DNA from: Simplicispira suum
GTDB taxonomy: Bacteria > Pseudomonadota > Gammaproteobacteria > Burkholderiales > Burkholderiaceae_C
Assembly (NCBI RefSeq): GCF_003008595.1
Contig: NZ_CP027669.1
Span: 1,426,001 to 1,490,000, forward strand
Reading direction: 5' to 3'
DNA: 64,000 bases
Both the position numbers and the translations under genes were made by a program. Position 1 is the first letter of the stretch. Each line of letters begins with the position of its first letter. The notes under the pieces are model-generated. The model did no database searches, had not been told where the DNA came from, and saw nothing but the letters and a program-made list of their open reading frames with translations. This document shows, piece by piece, positions 8,921 to 18,210 of this stretch.

Positions 8921-10789
8921 ATGAACGCACCCACCACGCCGGGCCTGAACCTCAGCGCGCCCGCCTATGTCAAAAACACCCGCCTTCTCGCCTGGGTGGC
9001 GGACATGGCGGCGCTGTGCAAACCCGAGAGCATCTTCTGGTGCGACGGCTCGAAAGAAGAGTACGACCGTCTGTGCCAACAGCTGGTCGACGCCGGCACT
9101 TTCACGCGCCTGAACCCTGCCAAGCGGCCCGACAGCTTTCTGGCGCTGTCTGACCCATCGGACGTGGCGCGCGTCGAAGACCGCACCTATATCTGCTCGG
9201 AAAAGAAGGAAGACGCGGGCCCGACCAACAACTGGATGGCCCCGGCCGAGATGCGCGCCACCCTGGCCCCGTTGTTTGACGGCTGCATGCGCGGTCGCAC
9301 CATGTACGTCGTGCCGTTTTCCATGGGGCCGCTGGGCAGCCCGATTGCCCACATCGGCGTCGAGTTGACCGACAGCGCTTACGTGGCCGTGAACCAGCGC
9401 CTGATGACGCGCATGGGCAAGGCGGTGTACGACGTTCTGGGTGCCGAAGGCGAGTTCGTGCCCTGCATGCACACCGTGGGCGCGCCGCTGGCCGCTGGCG
9501 AGAAGGACGAAACCAGCTGGCCTTGCAACCCCAGCGTGAAGTACATCGTGCACTACCCCGAGACGCGCGAAATCTGGAGCTACGGCTCGGGCTACGGCGG
9601 CAATGCCTTGCTGGGCAAGAAGTGCCTGGCGCTGCGCATCGCTTCCACCATGGGCCGCGACCAGGGCTGGCTCGCCGAACACATGTTGGTGCTGGGCGTG
9701 ACCAGCCCCGAGGGCAAGAAGGCGCACGTCGCTGCGGCTTTCCCGAGCGCTTGCGGCAAGACGAACTTTTCCATGCTGGTGCCCCCGGCCGGCTTTGAAG
9801 GCTGGACGGTCACCACGATTGGCGACGACATCGCCTGGATCAAGCCCGACGCTGCCGGCAAGCTGCGCGCCATCAACCCCGAAGCGGGTTACTTTGGCGT
9901 GGCCCCTGGCACCAACATGCACACCAACCCGAACTGCATGCGCTCATTGACCCGCGACGTGATTTTCACCAACGTCGCGCTCACCGACGACGGCGACGTC
10001 TGGTGGGAAGGCATGGAAAAAGACACCGGCAAGCTCCCCGACCACCTGATCGACTGGAAGGGCAACGACTGGACGCCGCAAATCGCCAAAGACACCGGTG
10101 CCAAGGCCGCGCACCCGAACTCGCGCTTCACCGTGGCCGCCACCAACAATCCGGCGCTTGACCCGGCCTGGGACGACCCAGCCGGCGTGCCGATTGACGC
10201 CTTCATCTTCGGTGGCCGCCGCTCGAGTACTGTGCCGCTGGTGACTGAGGCGCGCAACTGGCAGGACGGTGTCTACATGGCCGCCACCATGGGCAGCGAG
10301 ACCACCGCAGCCGCCTTTGGCAAGCAGGGCGTGGTGCGCCGGGACCCGTTTGCCATGCTGCCCTTCTGCGGCTACAACATGAGCGACTACTTCCAGCACT
10401 GGCTGGACCTGGGCGCCAAGCTCAAGGCCTCGGGTGCCACGCTACCGCTCATCTTCACCACCAACTGGTTCCGCAAGGACGAGGCCGGCAAGTTCGTCTG
10501 GCCCGGTTACGGCGAGAACATGCGCGTCCTCAAGTGGATGCTCGACCGCATCGAAGGCAAGGCCGAGGGCCAGGAGACGATGTTTGGCATTGCACCGCAG
10601 TACAGCGAAATCAACTGGACCGGCCTTGACTTCAGCCCTGCGCAGTTCGACACCGTGACCGCCATCGACAAGGCCGCCTGGAAGGAGGAGCTCAAGCTCC
10701 ACGACGAGCACTTCGCCAAGCTGGCCTACCACCTGCCCAAGGAATTGCTGGCAACGCGTGCAGCCATCGAGGCACGGCTGGACGCCTGA
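8921..10789 (+). CDS. pckG: Phosphoenolpyruvate carboxykinase (GTP)
   Basis: 622-residue cytosolic enzyme interconverting oxaloacetate + GTP and PEP + CO2 + GDP, the entry step of gluconeogenesis from organic acids. Length matches the GTP family. The kinase-1a loop with the reactive cysteine is at about residues 274-283 ([12 protein letters not shown]278). GDDIAWIK and [13 protein letters not shown] are further family motifs. AGGAAG precedes the ATG. A 257-bp leader without genes lies upstream and a strong terminator downstream, so it is monocistronic. It fits an organism living on organic acids imported by the TRAP systems found here. Confidence 0.97.
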   Translation: MNAPTTPGLNLSAPAYVKNTRLLAWVADMAALCKPESIFWCDGSKEEYDRLCQQLVDAGTFTRLNPAKRPDSFLALSDPSDVARVEDRTYICSEKKEDAGPTNNWMAPAEMRATLAPLFDGCMRGRTMYVVPFSMGPLGSPIAHIGVELTDSAYVAVNQRLMTRMGKAVYDVLGAEGEFVPCMHTVGAPLAAGEKDETSWPCNPSVKYIVHYPETREIWSYGSGYGGNALLGKKCLALRIASTMGRDQGWLAEHMLVLGVTSPEGKKAHVAAAFPSACGKTNFSMLVPPAGFEGWTVTTIGDDIAWIKPDAAGKLRAINPEAGYFGVAPGTNMHTNPNCMRSLTRDVIFTNVALTDDGDVWWEGMEKDTGKLPDHLIDWKGNDWTPQIAKDTGAKAAHPNSRFTVAATNNPALDPAWDDPAGVPIDAFIFGGRRSSTVPLVTEARNWQDGVYMAATMGSETTAAAFGKQGVVRRDPFAMLPFCGYNMSDYFQHWLDLGAKLKASGATLPLIFTTNWFRKDEAGKFVWPGYGENMRVLKWMLDRIEGKAEGQETMFGIAPQYSEINWTGLDFSPAQFDTVTAIDKAAWKEELKLHDEHFAKLAYHLPKELLATRAAIEARLDA

Positions 10790-10819
10790 AATCGCGCCTG
10801 CGCGAAACGCTTGTCAAAA

Positions 10820-10845
10820 AGCCGCGCTGGGTGCGCGGCTTTTTT
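10820..10845 (+). terminator. Rho-independent terminator after pckG
   Basis: AGCCGCGC-TGGGT-GCGCGGCT hairpin followed by five T, 31 bp after the pckG stop; preceding A residues let it work in both directions. Confidence 0.88.
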
Positions 10846-10877
10846 ATTGCCGGATAGCGGAAATATTGTGAAAACCG

Positions 10878-10925
10878 GCGCTAACGCTTGATGCGTCAGT
10901 GGTTCTAGCTATTACTGTAATAGCA
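10878..10925 (-). repeat. Interspersed palindrome between pckG and the VOC gene
   Basis: ggcgctaacgcttgatgcg followed by ctagctattactg. It matches the reverse orientation of the family and lies between converging genes. Confidence 0.6.
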
Positions 10926-10950
10926 ACTGTGTACGGTGCGACCCCAAGGC

Positions 10951-11406
10951 CTACGCGGCAGGTGCCTGCTCGGCGCCGTCCTGCTCATCGGAAGGCGGCC
11001 CGTTCTTGGTGGCCTCCGGGTCCATCCACATCAGCTCCCACAGGTGGCCATCGAGGTCTTCAAAACCATGCTGGTACATAAACCCGTGGTTCTTGGCCCC
11101 GTAGGGCGTGCTGGCGCCTGCGGCCACCGCCTTGGCCACCAGCGCATCGACGGCGGAGCGCGATTCGCACGACAGGCAAAGCAGCACTTCCGTGCTGCGC
11201 CTGGCGTCTGCAATGGGCTTGGGGGTGAAGGTGGCAAAAAACTTTTCCACCAGCAGCATGACGTAGATGTGGCCGTCGTCGACCACCATGCAGGTGGCGT
11301 CTTCGTTGGTGAACTGCGGGTTGAAGCGGTAGCCGAGCGCGGTGAATAACCCGACGGATCGCTCCAGATTTTTGACGGGCAGGTTGACGAAAATCTGCGT
11401 GCTCAC
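10951..11406 (-). CDS. VOC (glyoxalase/bleomycin-resistance-like) family protein
   Basis: 151-residue protein of the vicinal-oxygen-chelate fold (IFVNLPVKNLERSVGLFTALGY at the start, EDLDGHLWELMWMD near the end). Such proteins are often metal-dependent lyases, isomerases or dioxygenases; the subfamily resembles uncharacterised lactoylglutathione-lyase-like proteins, and the substrate is unknown. It starts with GTG at 11404-11406, which overlaps the TGA of the upstream DUF1428 gene (GTGA), so the two are translationally coupled. Confidence 0.8.
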   Translation of the reverse strand: MSTQIFVNLPVKNLERSVGLFTALGYRFNPQFTNEDATCMVVDDGHIYVMLLVEKFFATFTPKPIADARRSTEVLLCLSCESRSAVDALVAKAVAAGASTPYGAKNHGFMYQHGFEDLDGHLWELMWMDPEATKNGPPSDEQDGAEQAPAA

Positions 11407-11762
11407 GGCCGGCCCACTTCCAGAATCGGGGTGAAGCCGCCGTAAATCATCCGCTTGCCATCGAACGGCATGTCGCCCAGCTCCTGCATGCGCGGGTCCT
11501 CGCGCATCTTTTGCTCGCCTGCGTCGGCCGTGGCTTTGTCGGGCCAGACCATCCACGAGAAGACAACAGTTTCGTCGTCTTTGGCTTGAACTGCGCGCTT
11601 GAAGTCGGTCACCTTGCCATCGGGCACGTCGGTGCCCCAGGCTTCCACCATCTCCACCATTCCATATTCCTTGAACAGTTCGGCCGCCTTGGCGGCGTGG
11701 GCCCGGTAAATTTCCTTATTGGCCGTTGGTACGGCGAGGACGAATCCGCTGATGTAGCTCAT
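11403..11762 (-). CDS. DUF1428 family protein (YbaA-like)
   Basis: 119-residue small cytoplasmic protein beginning MSYISGFVLAVPTANKE, the typical start of DUF1428, with EAWGTDVPDGKVTDF and the FDGKRMIYGGF ending. It is a ferredoxin-like alpha/beta-barrel family of unknown function. CAGGAG precedes the ATG. It is the first gene of a two-gene unit, sharing a GTGA overlap with the VOC gene; both families often occur together, perhaps as small-molecule stress or detoxification proteins (inference). Confidence 0.82.
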   Translation of the reverse strand: MSYISGFVLAVPTANKEIYRAHAAKAAELFKEYGMVEMVEAWGTDVPDGKVTDFKRAVQAKDDETVVFSWMVWPDKATADAGEQKMREDPRMQELGDMPFDGKRMIYGGFTPILEVGRP

Positions 11763-11903
11763 GGGTTTGCTCCTGTGCGCGAAGGGTTTATGTGTACAGC
11801 ATCCACAATGAAGCCGCAGCATACCCGTGCAAGCCCTCCGATGGCAAGTCGAACGAAAAAAACTGTGTCAGCAAAAGGCCCGGCTGCGGCACGCGGACCA
11901 GGA

Positions 11904-13328
11904 CTAAAACACCGCTAACAGTCCGAGCGTGCGCACCCACAGCAGCACCGGAACGGCCGCTGCTGCCGCTACGAGAGTGGTGGCAATCGACGCGCGCCAA
12001 ACCGGCAGATTCGCGCGCCGCAACTGTCCCACGCACAGCGCCAGGCAGCCCAGCCAGGCGACGGCCAGCAGCGTCAGCCGCGCCTGCGGCAGCCAGTGAA
12101 ACACGATGCCCTCGGTGCGCAACTGGGTCAGTGTGAGCATGGAGAGCCCCAGAAACAGGTTGGCGGCGGCCATGGGGACCAAACTCAGCGCAAGCACCTT
12201 CCAGTCGGTGCGCACTGCGCGCGCGCCCAGCACCATGGCGAGATGGGCAAAACCTCCCACCAGCACAGCGGCACCCGTGAGCCAGGCGACGATGCCCGCA
12301 CCATCGAGCCAGCTGAATACGTCGGACACCTGCGGGTAATGCGTCATCACCCACCACGGTGCGTTGCTGGCCAGCGGCCAGAACACGTCGTGCTCCACCA
12401 GCCAGGTCGCCAGCCACTGCTTGGCCTGCACAAAGCCCGGCGCCATGGTCCATTGGAAGGCGCCCAGCGCAAAGCCCAGCATGCCGTAGAGCAGCAACAG
12501 CGCTTCGTAGCGACCGACGTCCCCCGGCTTGCTGGCGACTATCTCGCTGCCAGGCCGGCGCAAGGTCAATGCGACGGCATCCCTGTGCCCGCTGCAGCGC
12601 CCGCAGGAATGGCACTGCGAAGCGCTGACGAGCGCATGCACGTTAAGGAGCGGCGGGCAGTCCACCGCAGGAATGTGGGCCGGTTGCAAATCCCAGGCGG
12701 CGCGGTCCACCTTGAAGTGCACCGGTGCCAAGCGGGCGAGCAGGGCGAACACGCCGGTCACCGGGCACAGGTAGCGGCACCACACGCGCTTGCCTCGGCC
12801 GTAAACAATGCCGACTGCAATGGCCGCGATGGTGGAGCCGCCAAGAATCACCAGCACGGGCCCCGGGTACTCGTACACGCTGATGAGCTGACCGTAGAGC
12901 GTCGTACCCAGGAAGCCTACCAACGGCCAGCCGGGCCAACGCATCCAGCGCGGAATCGGCAAGCCTTTGCCAGGCCGTCCGGCGAATTCGGTCAGCGCGC
13001 CTTCCGGACACATTACGCCGCACCAGAAACGCCCAATCAGCAGCATGGAGGCAATGACAAACGGCCACCAGACGCCCCAGAACGCGAATTGGGCAAAGCG
13101 CGTCAGGCTGGTGAACATGCGCGCATCTTCCGGCGGCATGGGCAAGAACGCCGGCACTGCCACGAGCACAAAGTACAACACCACAATGGCCCACTGCAGC
13201 TGCGCGATGCGGCGGCGGTTGCGCGCCATCCAGTCGCCCAGCTTGGCGAGCCGGGTGCGCGGAGCACCCGCCATGACGCGCACCGTGCTGACGCCCTCGC
13301 GGGTGCGCGTGAAGCTTGTGGCTTGCAT
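11904..13328 (-). CDS. ftrD: FtrD-like polyferredoxin membrane protein of iron uptake
   Basis: 474-residue inner-membrane protein with several TM helices and cysteine-rich iron-sulfur motifs: CGVMCPEG, CRYLCPVTG and CHSCGRC. In the FtrABCD system this component is thought to pass electrons so that iron oxidised during uptake by the permease can be reduced again. It starts 2 bp after the ftrC stop and is last in the operon. N-terminal residues 1-30 are basic and cytoplasmic; the first TM is near IVVLYFVLVAVPAFL. The 4Fe-4S ligand spacings are partly degenerate compared with classical ferredoxins. Confidence 0.85.
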   Translation of the reverse strand: MQATSFTRTREGVSTVRVMAGAPRTRLAKLGDWMARNRRRIAQLQWAIVVLYFVLVAVPAFLPMPPEDARMFTSLTRFAQFAFWGVWWPFVIASMLLIGRFWCGVMCPEGALTEFAGRPGKGLPIPRWMRWPGWPLVGFLGTTLYGQLISVYEYPGPVLVILGGSTIAAIAVGIVYGRGKRVWCRYLCPVTGVFALLARLAPVHFKVDRAAWDLQPAHIPAVDCPPLLNVHALVSASQCHSCGRCSGHRDAVALTLRRPGSEIVASKPGDVGRYEALLLLYGMLGFALGAFQWTMAPGFVQAKQWLATWLVEHDVFWPLASNAPWWVMTHYPQVSDVFSWLDGAGIVAWLTGAAVLVGGFAHLAMVLGARAVRTDWKVLALSLVPMAAANLFLGLSMLTLTQLRTEGIVFHWLPQARLTLLAVAWLGCLALCVGQLRRANLPVWRASIATTLVAAAAAVPVLLWVRTLGLLAVF

Positions 13329-13330
13329 GC

Positions 13331-14146
13331 CTAAGCCTTCACCCGCTGCTGAGCACGCCCGGGCCACCAGCGCTGCGCCGCCATCAGCGCCCAGAAACCA
13401 AAGAACACCAGCACATCGGCCGCCGCCGGTCGCGCGCGGTAGCCAAACAAGTCGGCCAGCCATTTGCCGAGGCCCCTGCCGTCGTCCAGCAGCGCGCTGG
13501 TGTCCCACAGCGGGTCGATGCCGGGCGGTATCCATTCCATGCCGATGAGGCGGTCGGTTCCCAGCACCAGCATGCCGGCAGCAAACAGCAGCAGCAGGTT
13601 GGCGCTGACGCGCAGCACCTGGTGCTGGGGCAGCAAACGCAGACCGCGCGCGGCGGCCCAGGCCGTCAGCGCGGCGGCTCCGAAGCCAGCCAATGCCGAG
13701 GGCAGCAATGCGCCCCAGCCCGAGCCGGTGGCAATGCCCTGCAGAAAGATCACGGTTTCCGCGCCCTCGCGCGATACCGCAAGCGCGGCCACTGCGGCAA
13801 TGCCCCAGGCGCCGCGCAGTTCTGCGGCGCGGTCCAGTGCGCCTTCCATTTCGCGCCGCAGACCGCGGGCGTGGCGGCGCATCCAGAGCACCATGTGCGT
13901 CATCAACGCAGCGGCGAAGAGGATCAACAGTGCCTGAAAAATTTCCTGGCCACGGTCCGACAGGCTGCCCAGCGTTCCCTGCATCACGGCCGCAAGCGCG
14001 ACGGCCAGCGCTGCACCCGCAGCGACCCCGGACCACAAACCGGTGCGCACCCCTCCGCCACGCCCTGTCGCCCATGCGGCCAGAATGCCGATGACCAGCA
14101 TGGCTTCGAGGCTTTCGCGCCAGACGATGATGAAGGCATTGAGCAT
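13331..14146 (-). CDS. ftrC: FTR1-family iron permease
   Basis: 271-residue inner-membrane permease with about seven TM helices. It carries the two REXXE iron-binding motifs of the FTR1/EfeU family: RESLE at residues about 10-14 and REGAE at about 127-131, each inside a hydrophobic helix. It moves iron across the inner membrane, probably receiving it from FtrA/FtrB. It sits between ftrB and ftrD with gaps of 9 and 2 bp, so it is part of one operon under the Fur-like site upstream of ftrA. Confidence 0.9.
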   Translation of the reverse strand: MLNAFIIVWRESLEAMLVIGILAAWATGRGGGVRTGLWSGVAAGAALAVALAAVMQGTLGSLSDRGQEIFQALLILFAAALMTHMVLWMRRHARGLRREMEGALDRAAELRGAWGIAAVAALAVSREGAETVIFLQGIATGSGWGALLPSALAGFGAAALTAWAAARGLRLLPQHQVLRVSANLLLLFAAGMLVLGTDRLIGMEWIPPGIDPLWDTSALLDDGRGLGKWLADLFGYRARPAAADVLVFFGFWALMAAQRWWPGRAQQRVKA

Positions 14147-14155
14147 GGGGAGGTC

Positions 14156-14494
14156 CTAGCGAGCGACGATGTGGCCCTGGGCTGTGTCGGGGTGGAATTC
14201 ACCAAAAAAGCGATAGCGCCCCGGCTTGAGCGGCGCAAACACCTGGAAGCTGCTGGCGCCAGGAGCGAGCACTTTTTCCTTCTTCAACTCCAGGCTCTCG
14301 AACTCTTCAGCTTGCGTGCCGGTGTTGTGCAGCTCCAGCTTGAAGCGGGTGTTCGCGGGCACCACGATTTCGGTCGGGTTGAAGATGCCGTTGTTCATCT
14401 CCAGGCGGAAGGTGGGGAGCGCCTGCGCGTGGGCAGCGCCCGCAGCCAGCAAAAGCGCTGTCGCGGTGCTGAGCAACCGTGGTCGTATCTGCAT
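14156..14494 (-). CDS. ftrB: FtrB-like periplasmic cupredoxin
   Basis: 112-residue exported protein: signal peptide about residues 1-23 (ALLLAAGAAHAQA), then a cupredoxin-like beta domain (NNGIFNPTEIVVPANTRFKL, EEFESLELKKEKV, GRYRFFGEFH). This matches the cupredoxin partner of Ftr/Efe iron systems, thought to oxidise or chaperone Fe(II) before permeation. The ATG at 14494 lies just after the porin stop (TGA 14497-14499); a TTG two codons earlier is possible. Confidence 0.85.
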   Translation of the reverse strand: MQIRPRLLSTATALLLAAGAAHAQALPTFRLEMNNGIFNPTEIVVPANTRFKLELHNTGTQAEEFESLELKKEKVLAPGASSFQVFAPLKPGRYRFFGEFHPDTAQGHIVAR

Positions 14495-14496
14495 GG

Positions 14497-15906
14497 TCAA
14501 AACCCCACCCGCGCGCGCAGGCCGAGCACGGCAATGCGTTTCGCATCTGCGTTGGCGGCCGGCCGCGAAATGACTTGCAGGCTCGGCGTGATCTCCACAT
14601 GGTCGTTCAGGTGCAGGCGGTAAAACAGCTCACCGATGCGCTCGGAACCTCGCGCGGCATAGCCGTAGCCGGCAGGGTCGGCGGCCGAGGCCGATGCGTA
14701 GCGACCACTGGTGCGCAGCACGCCAAAGGCCACGCCAAGGCCGTCGGAGCCGCGTCGCCAGGCCGAGCCGTCAAGTTCGGCGCCCAGCGTGAGCGCGTTG
14801 TCGAACAGCACGCGCCCAGAGGTCTGGTGGCCGTAGCGGGCAAACAAGGTCAGGTCGTCGCTGACGCGCTGGTCCAGCGAAACGCCGATGCCGCCGTGGC
14901 GCGCTTCGCCCCCGTCGAAATCGGCACCGCGTGCGTTGCTCCACGCATAGGCGCGGTAAGTGCCCGGCAGCTGGTTGATGCGCGGCGACACCCAGGCCTG
15001 CGCGATGACAAATGGCCTGCCGCTGCTGCCACTGAAGTTGGCGCCGTTGCCTGAGCCAAACACGCCAAGCGACGCGCCCCAGGGCATGGCCTTGTCGCTG
15101 GTGTTTTCGTAGGCCGCTATGGCGCCCGGAGAAAAACCAAAACGGTCGGCGCCGATGTCGCCGCCCGAATCAAGCAGCGGGTTGTGGACGAACACGTTGT
15201 TGCTGAAATGGCGCGTCTCGTCGTCGGCGATGGCGTTCTGGTCGAAGAAACCGAACGGGTCGATCTTACCCAGCGTGAAGGTGGCCTTGTTCGCATCGCC
15301 CTCGCCCAGCGGCATGTCGAGCTGGTACCAGGCCTGTGCCAGCGTGAATTGCGTGTCGTCCGGGTCGGTGCCCGAGAAAGTCGTGCTGTTGGCGGTGCCG
15401 GTGTAGGTCGGGCGCAGCCCCAGACCTTCCCCCTGGCCAAAGCGGGCGTGCACGAAGACCGTGCCTTTGCTTACGCCGAAATCACCGCCGGGCAAGGTGA
15501 CGGCCAGGTCGCCCCGGTAGTTGGCGCGGCTGCGGCCCGACGTCGGGTCGGCCAGCGCATTGCGGCTGGCGTGCTGCACCATGCCCGTCAGGCTGCCTTC
15601 GACGCTGATGCCATCGAAGGCTTCGGCCAATTTCCCGGCGGGGCCTTTCATCGCCTGCTGCTGTGCTTCCACGGCCTTGAGGCGGGTGGCCAGTTCGGGC
15701 TCGGTGTCGCTGATGCGGTCGGATTCGAGTGCGGTGCGCAATTGGATGTTCTGGGCTTCCAGGCGCTCAACGCGCTCGGCCAGCGCCTTGACCTGCGCTA
15801 TCAAGGCATCCGTGTCTGTGGCGGCGACACTGGAGAGCGGCAGCGCGGCAGCACTCAGAGCCGCTGCCAGCGCCAGAGCGCTGCGGGCGCAGAGCTTGCG
15901 CGGCAT
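14497..15906 (-). CDS. Outer-membrane porin (OprB/OprO-like beta barrel) within the ftr operon
   Basis: 469-residue exported protein. Signal peptide about 1-28 (ALAAALSAAALPLSSVAAT), then a short coiled coil (LIAQVKALAERVERLEAQ) of the kind that anchors porins to peptidoglycan, then a long beta-rich barrel (GDLAVTLPGGDFG, AWYQLDMPLGEG, LFARYGHQTSGR) ending in the outer-membrane signature RARVGF with a terminal Phe. It resembles carbohydrate-selective OprB-type porins. Its place between ftrA and ftrB, with gaps of 1 and 2 bp, suggests passage of iron or an iron ligand through the outer membrane (inference). Classical ftrABCD operons lack it. Confidence 0.82.
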   Translation of the reverse strand: MPRKLCARSALALAAALSAAALPLSSVAATDTDALIAQVKALAERVERLEAQNIQLRTALESDRISDTEPELATRLKAVEAQQQAMKGPAGKLAEAFDGISVEGSLTGMVQHASRNALADPTSGRSRANYRGDLAVTLPGGDFGVSKGTVFVHARFGQGEGLGLRPTYTGTANSTTFSGTDPDDTQFTLAQAWYQLDMPLGEGDANKATFTLGKIDPFGFFDQNAIADDETRHFSNNVFVHNPLLDSGGDIGADRFGFSPGAIAAYENTSDKAMPWGASLGVFGSGNGANFSGSSGRPFVIAQAWVSPRINQLPGTYRAYAWSNARGADFDGGEARHGGIGVSLDQRVSDDLTLFARYGHQTSGRVLFDNALTLGAELDGSAWRRGSDGLGVAFGVLRTSGRYASASAADPAGYGYAARGSERIGELFYRLHLNDHVEITPSLQVISRPAANADAKRIAVLGLRARVGF

Positions 15907-15907
15907 G

Positions 15908-16453
15908 TCAATACCCACCCTTCTTGCCGACGCCGGCGTAGGTGAAGTCCCATTCCAGCTCGACGGTCTTGAACCACGGGCGAACGCCTGTAGCACGGTC
16001 TGTGTGGCGGCCATAGTGCATACCCATGGTGTTTTCCTTGGCGCTTGGCGGGTACACAGTGAACTTCACGTGGTACTTGCCAGGCCCGGCCAGCTTGACG
16101 TTGTCGCCATAGTGCGGGCCATCGCTGGCCACCATGGGCATCATGTCGCCCCGGATCACCTCGCCCGAGCCCTGCTTGGTCAATTCGTACTTCACCAGCA
16201 GGAAGGGAATCCACGCGCCTTCGGAGTACCCATTGACGTTGCTGGCCAGCGCGTGAATGTCGGCTTCCAAATGAATGTCGGAGTCCGCCACCTTTCGCAT
16301 GTGGCCCTCCGGCTCCATTTCTACCGGCTGCAGATACACCGCGCCCACCTCCATACCCGAGACATTGTGCGGAGCACCTATCGGATACTCCAACGCCCAA
16401 GCGGTCAGACTGAGGCCCAGCAGGCCGGAGAAGATGAGCGAACGAAGACGCAT
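15908..16453 (-). CDS. ftrA: FtrA/P19-family periplasmic iron-binding protein
   Basis: 181-residue exported protein of the P19/Tpd family, periplasmic Cu-dependent iron binders. Signal peptide about 1-20 (GLLGLSLTAWA). The family metal-site residues are visible: GMEVGAVYLQP, EADIHA, MPMVASDGPHYG and GMHYGRHTD, rich in Met, His and Glu. It is first in the operon and followed 1 bp later by the porin gene. A Fur-like box lies 67-83 bp upstream of its ATG, so expression should rise in low iron. Confidence 0.9.
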   Translation of the reverse strand: MRLRSLIFSGLLGLSLTAWALEYPIGAPHNVSGMEVGAVYLQPVEMEPEGHMRKVADSDIHLEADIHALASNVNGYSEGAWIPFLLVKYELTKQGSGEVIRGDMMPMVASDGPHYGDNVKLAGPGKYHVKFTVYPPSAKENTMGMHYGRHTDRATGVRPWFKTVELEWDFTYAGVGKKGGY

Positions 16454-16519
16454 GAAAAATCCTGGTTTTGCAGTTGTAAAAACTTCAGCGCACGCTAACG
16501 CAAGGAATAGCTACGCAAG

Positions 16520-16536
16520 TGAGAAGGATTCGCATT
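16520..16536. promoter_or_regulatory. Fur box upstream of the ftr operon
   Basis: tgagaaggattcgcatt matches the 7-1-7 Fur pattern TGATAATGATTATCATT in 13 of 17 positions by eye. It sits 67 bp before the ftrA start, as expected for iron-repressed control. Confidence 0.65.
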
Positions 16537-16689
16537 CTGCTTTAATTTGGGTACTTCGTCATTGCGCGCAGTCAAAGTTTTTCGCTCGCTCTATTTTTTC
16601 TGATGCTGCGTACCGGCTGACACTGCGTGCTGCCGAGTGCATCCGCAGCGGAGACGACCTGGAAATCGGCGCTCTGCGCTTTTCCAATC

Positions 16690-16730
16690 GCCCACAAAAA
16701 ACCGCGCTCGGGGCGCGGTTTTTTGTGGGC
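16690..16730. terminator. Long bidirectional terminator-like hairpin
   Basis: An 18-bp perfect stem (gcccacaaaaaaccgcgc and its complement) with a 5-base loop. The A6/T6 runs within the arms make it a terminator on either strand. It ends the DUF1127 gene on the minus strand and insulates it from the ftr promoter region. Confidence 0.8.
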
Positions 16731-16747
16731 GATCTGGCCAGGCGAAC

Positions 16748-16954
16748 TCAGTCCTGGCGGCTCCGGGCGCAGGCCAGCTCGGTCATCACGCGGGCATCAC
16801 TCTGGGCCAAGGCCCACAACTCGCGATCTTCGCGGGCCCGACGGCGCTCAGCACGCCAAGCCGACAACATGGCAGCCAGACCGGGGAGCGGTTTGGCCGA
16901 CACAGCAGGCACGGTCAACGAGCGAATGAAAGAGGAATGGGTGAGTGTGGTCAT
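16748..16954 (-). CDS. DUF1127-like small protein
   Basis: 68-residue basic protein with the DUF1127/YjiS pattern in its C-terminal half: a tryptophan-centred helix (MLSAWRAERRRAREDREL) followed by LALAQSDARVMTEL-like text. Proteins of this family are small, Arg-rich, often stress-induced and some bind RNA or link to phosphate and carbon metabolism; the role here is unknown. AGGAT precedes the ATG. It is divergent from a LysR regulator and ends in a strong hairpin, so it may be that regulator's target (inference). Confidence 0.7.
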   Translation of the reverse strand: MTTLTHSSFIRSLTVPAVSAKPLPGLAAMLSAWRAERRRAREDRELWALAQSDARVMTELACARSRQD

Positions 16955-17035
16955 GGCAAATCCTGAAAACGAGGGCACACTTTGGTGCGATGGGTGTATC
17001 TTAGGGTTTACCCGACTATTGTTCAACTTTATGTT

Positions 17036-17055
17036 TGTGATGACAGTCATTCACA
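17036..17055. promoter_or_regulatory. Imperfect palindrome in the DUF1127 / LysR intergenic region
   Basis: TGTGA-TGAC-A-GTCA-T-TCACA, an inverted repeat with one base of asymmetry, 36 bp before the LysR start. Its place between divergent genes fits a LysR operator. Confidence 0.4.
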
Positions 17056-17090
17056 ACACGAATAATTGAAGCCTGCTTCCTTCAACCACC

Positions 17091-18095
17091 ATGTCTGATG
17101 CTTTCCGTCGCCTGGACCTGAATCTTCTGCGTGTTTTCGACGCGGTGATGGCCGAACGCAACCTGACGCGTGCAGCCCACAAGCTGGCGCTGACGCAGCC
17201 TGCCGTGAGCAATGCCTTGCGCCGTCTGCGCGAGACCCTGGGCGACGAGTTGCTGCGCCGCAGCGGCACCGGCGTCGAGCCGACACCGCGCGCACAGGCG
17301 CTGTGGCCCGTGGTGCAGACGGCGCTGGCGCAGCTTGAGGGCGCGCTGGCACCCGAGCGCTTTGAGCCGGCGTTGGCCGACAACAGTTTCGTTCTGGCCA
17401 TGGCGGACGCCACCGCTGCGTCGCTGCTGCCTCACATGGTGCGCATCCTGGCCACCGAAGCGCCGAGCGTTTCGGTGCGCGTGCTGCCGCTGGCGACCCG
17501 CGACCCGCGCCGCCTGCTTGATGACGAGGCGGCAGACCTTGCCATTGGCTACTTTCCTGCCGTGCTGGCAGATCTGACCGCACGCAACCAGACCGGTGAT
17601 GCTGTGGACTACGCGCACCAGCGGGTGTACGACGGCGAATACGTCTGCCTCATGCGCAAGGACCACCCTCTGGCCGCCGGCCCCTTGACACTCGACCAGT
17701 ACTGCGCTGCGCGCCACCTGCTGGTGAGTTTTTCGGGCCGGCCTTATGGATTCACCGACGAAGCCCTGGCCGCGCTGGGCCGCGAGCGCCGCATCGTGCT
17801 GACCGTGAACCAGTTTTTCACAGCTGGGCGCGTGGTTGCAAATTCCGATCTGCTGACAGTACTGCCGCTTCACTTTTTTGGTGTCACGGGCCTGCAAGGC
17901 ACTTTGGTCTGGCGCGCGCTGCCGCTGCAATTGCCTACCGTGCACGTGGACGCGCTATGGCATGTGCGCCGCGCCAGTGGCGCAGCGCAGCGTTGGTTGC
18001 GCGACGTGGTGGCGCGCGCGGCAGCAGCGGAGCACCTGCCCCAGCAAGGCGCTGCGGGTTCCCAGCCATTGCTGGTTCAGCCCCGCAATTCGTAG
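17091..18095 (+). CDS. LysR-family transcriptional regulator
   Basis: 334-residue DNA-binding regulator. The N-terminal winged helix-turn-helix is residues about 7-66 (LDLNLLRVFDAVMAERNLTRAA, LTQPAVSNALRRLRE), followed by a periplasmic-binding-like effector domain to about residue 300. The LDLNLLRVFDA start is typical of the NodD/LinR-like LysR branch. Divergent from a DUF1127 gene across 136 bp that hold a palindrome. The effector is unknown. Confidence 0.92.
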   Translation: MSDAFRRLDLNLLRVFDAVMAERNLTRAAHKLALTQPAVSNALRRLRETLGDELLRRSGTGVEPTPRAQALWPVVQTALAQLEGALAPERFEPALADNSFVLAMADATAASLLPHMVRILATEAPSVSVRVLPLATRDPRRLLDDEAADLAIGYFPAVLADLTARNQTGDAVDYAHQRVYDGEYVCLMRKDHPLAAGPLTLDQYCAARHLLVSFSGRPYGFTDEALAALGRERRIVLTVNQFFTAGRVVANSDLLTVLPLHFFGVTGLQGTLVWRALPLQLPTVHVDALWHVRRASGAAQRWLRDVVARAAAAEHLPQQGAAGSQPLLVQPRNS

Positions 18096-18210
18096 GTTTT
18101 GCTGGCGTGGCTTCGCCAGTCCCCGGCTACCATCCGCCAAGCGCGATGGCGGCTCCAACTCCGAATGTGTGGAAGCCGCTCGCGACACATCATTCTTCTG
18201 GAACGCTTTC

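Noticed and set aside
16454-16519. Interspersed palindrome copy before ftrA
   Set aside because: gcacgctaacgcaaggaatagct resembles one arm only and lacks the second arm, so it is too weak to call.
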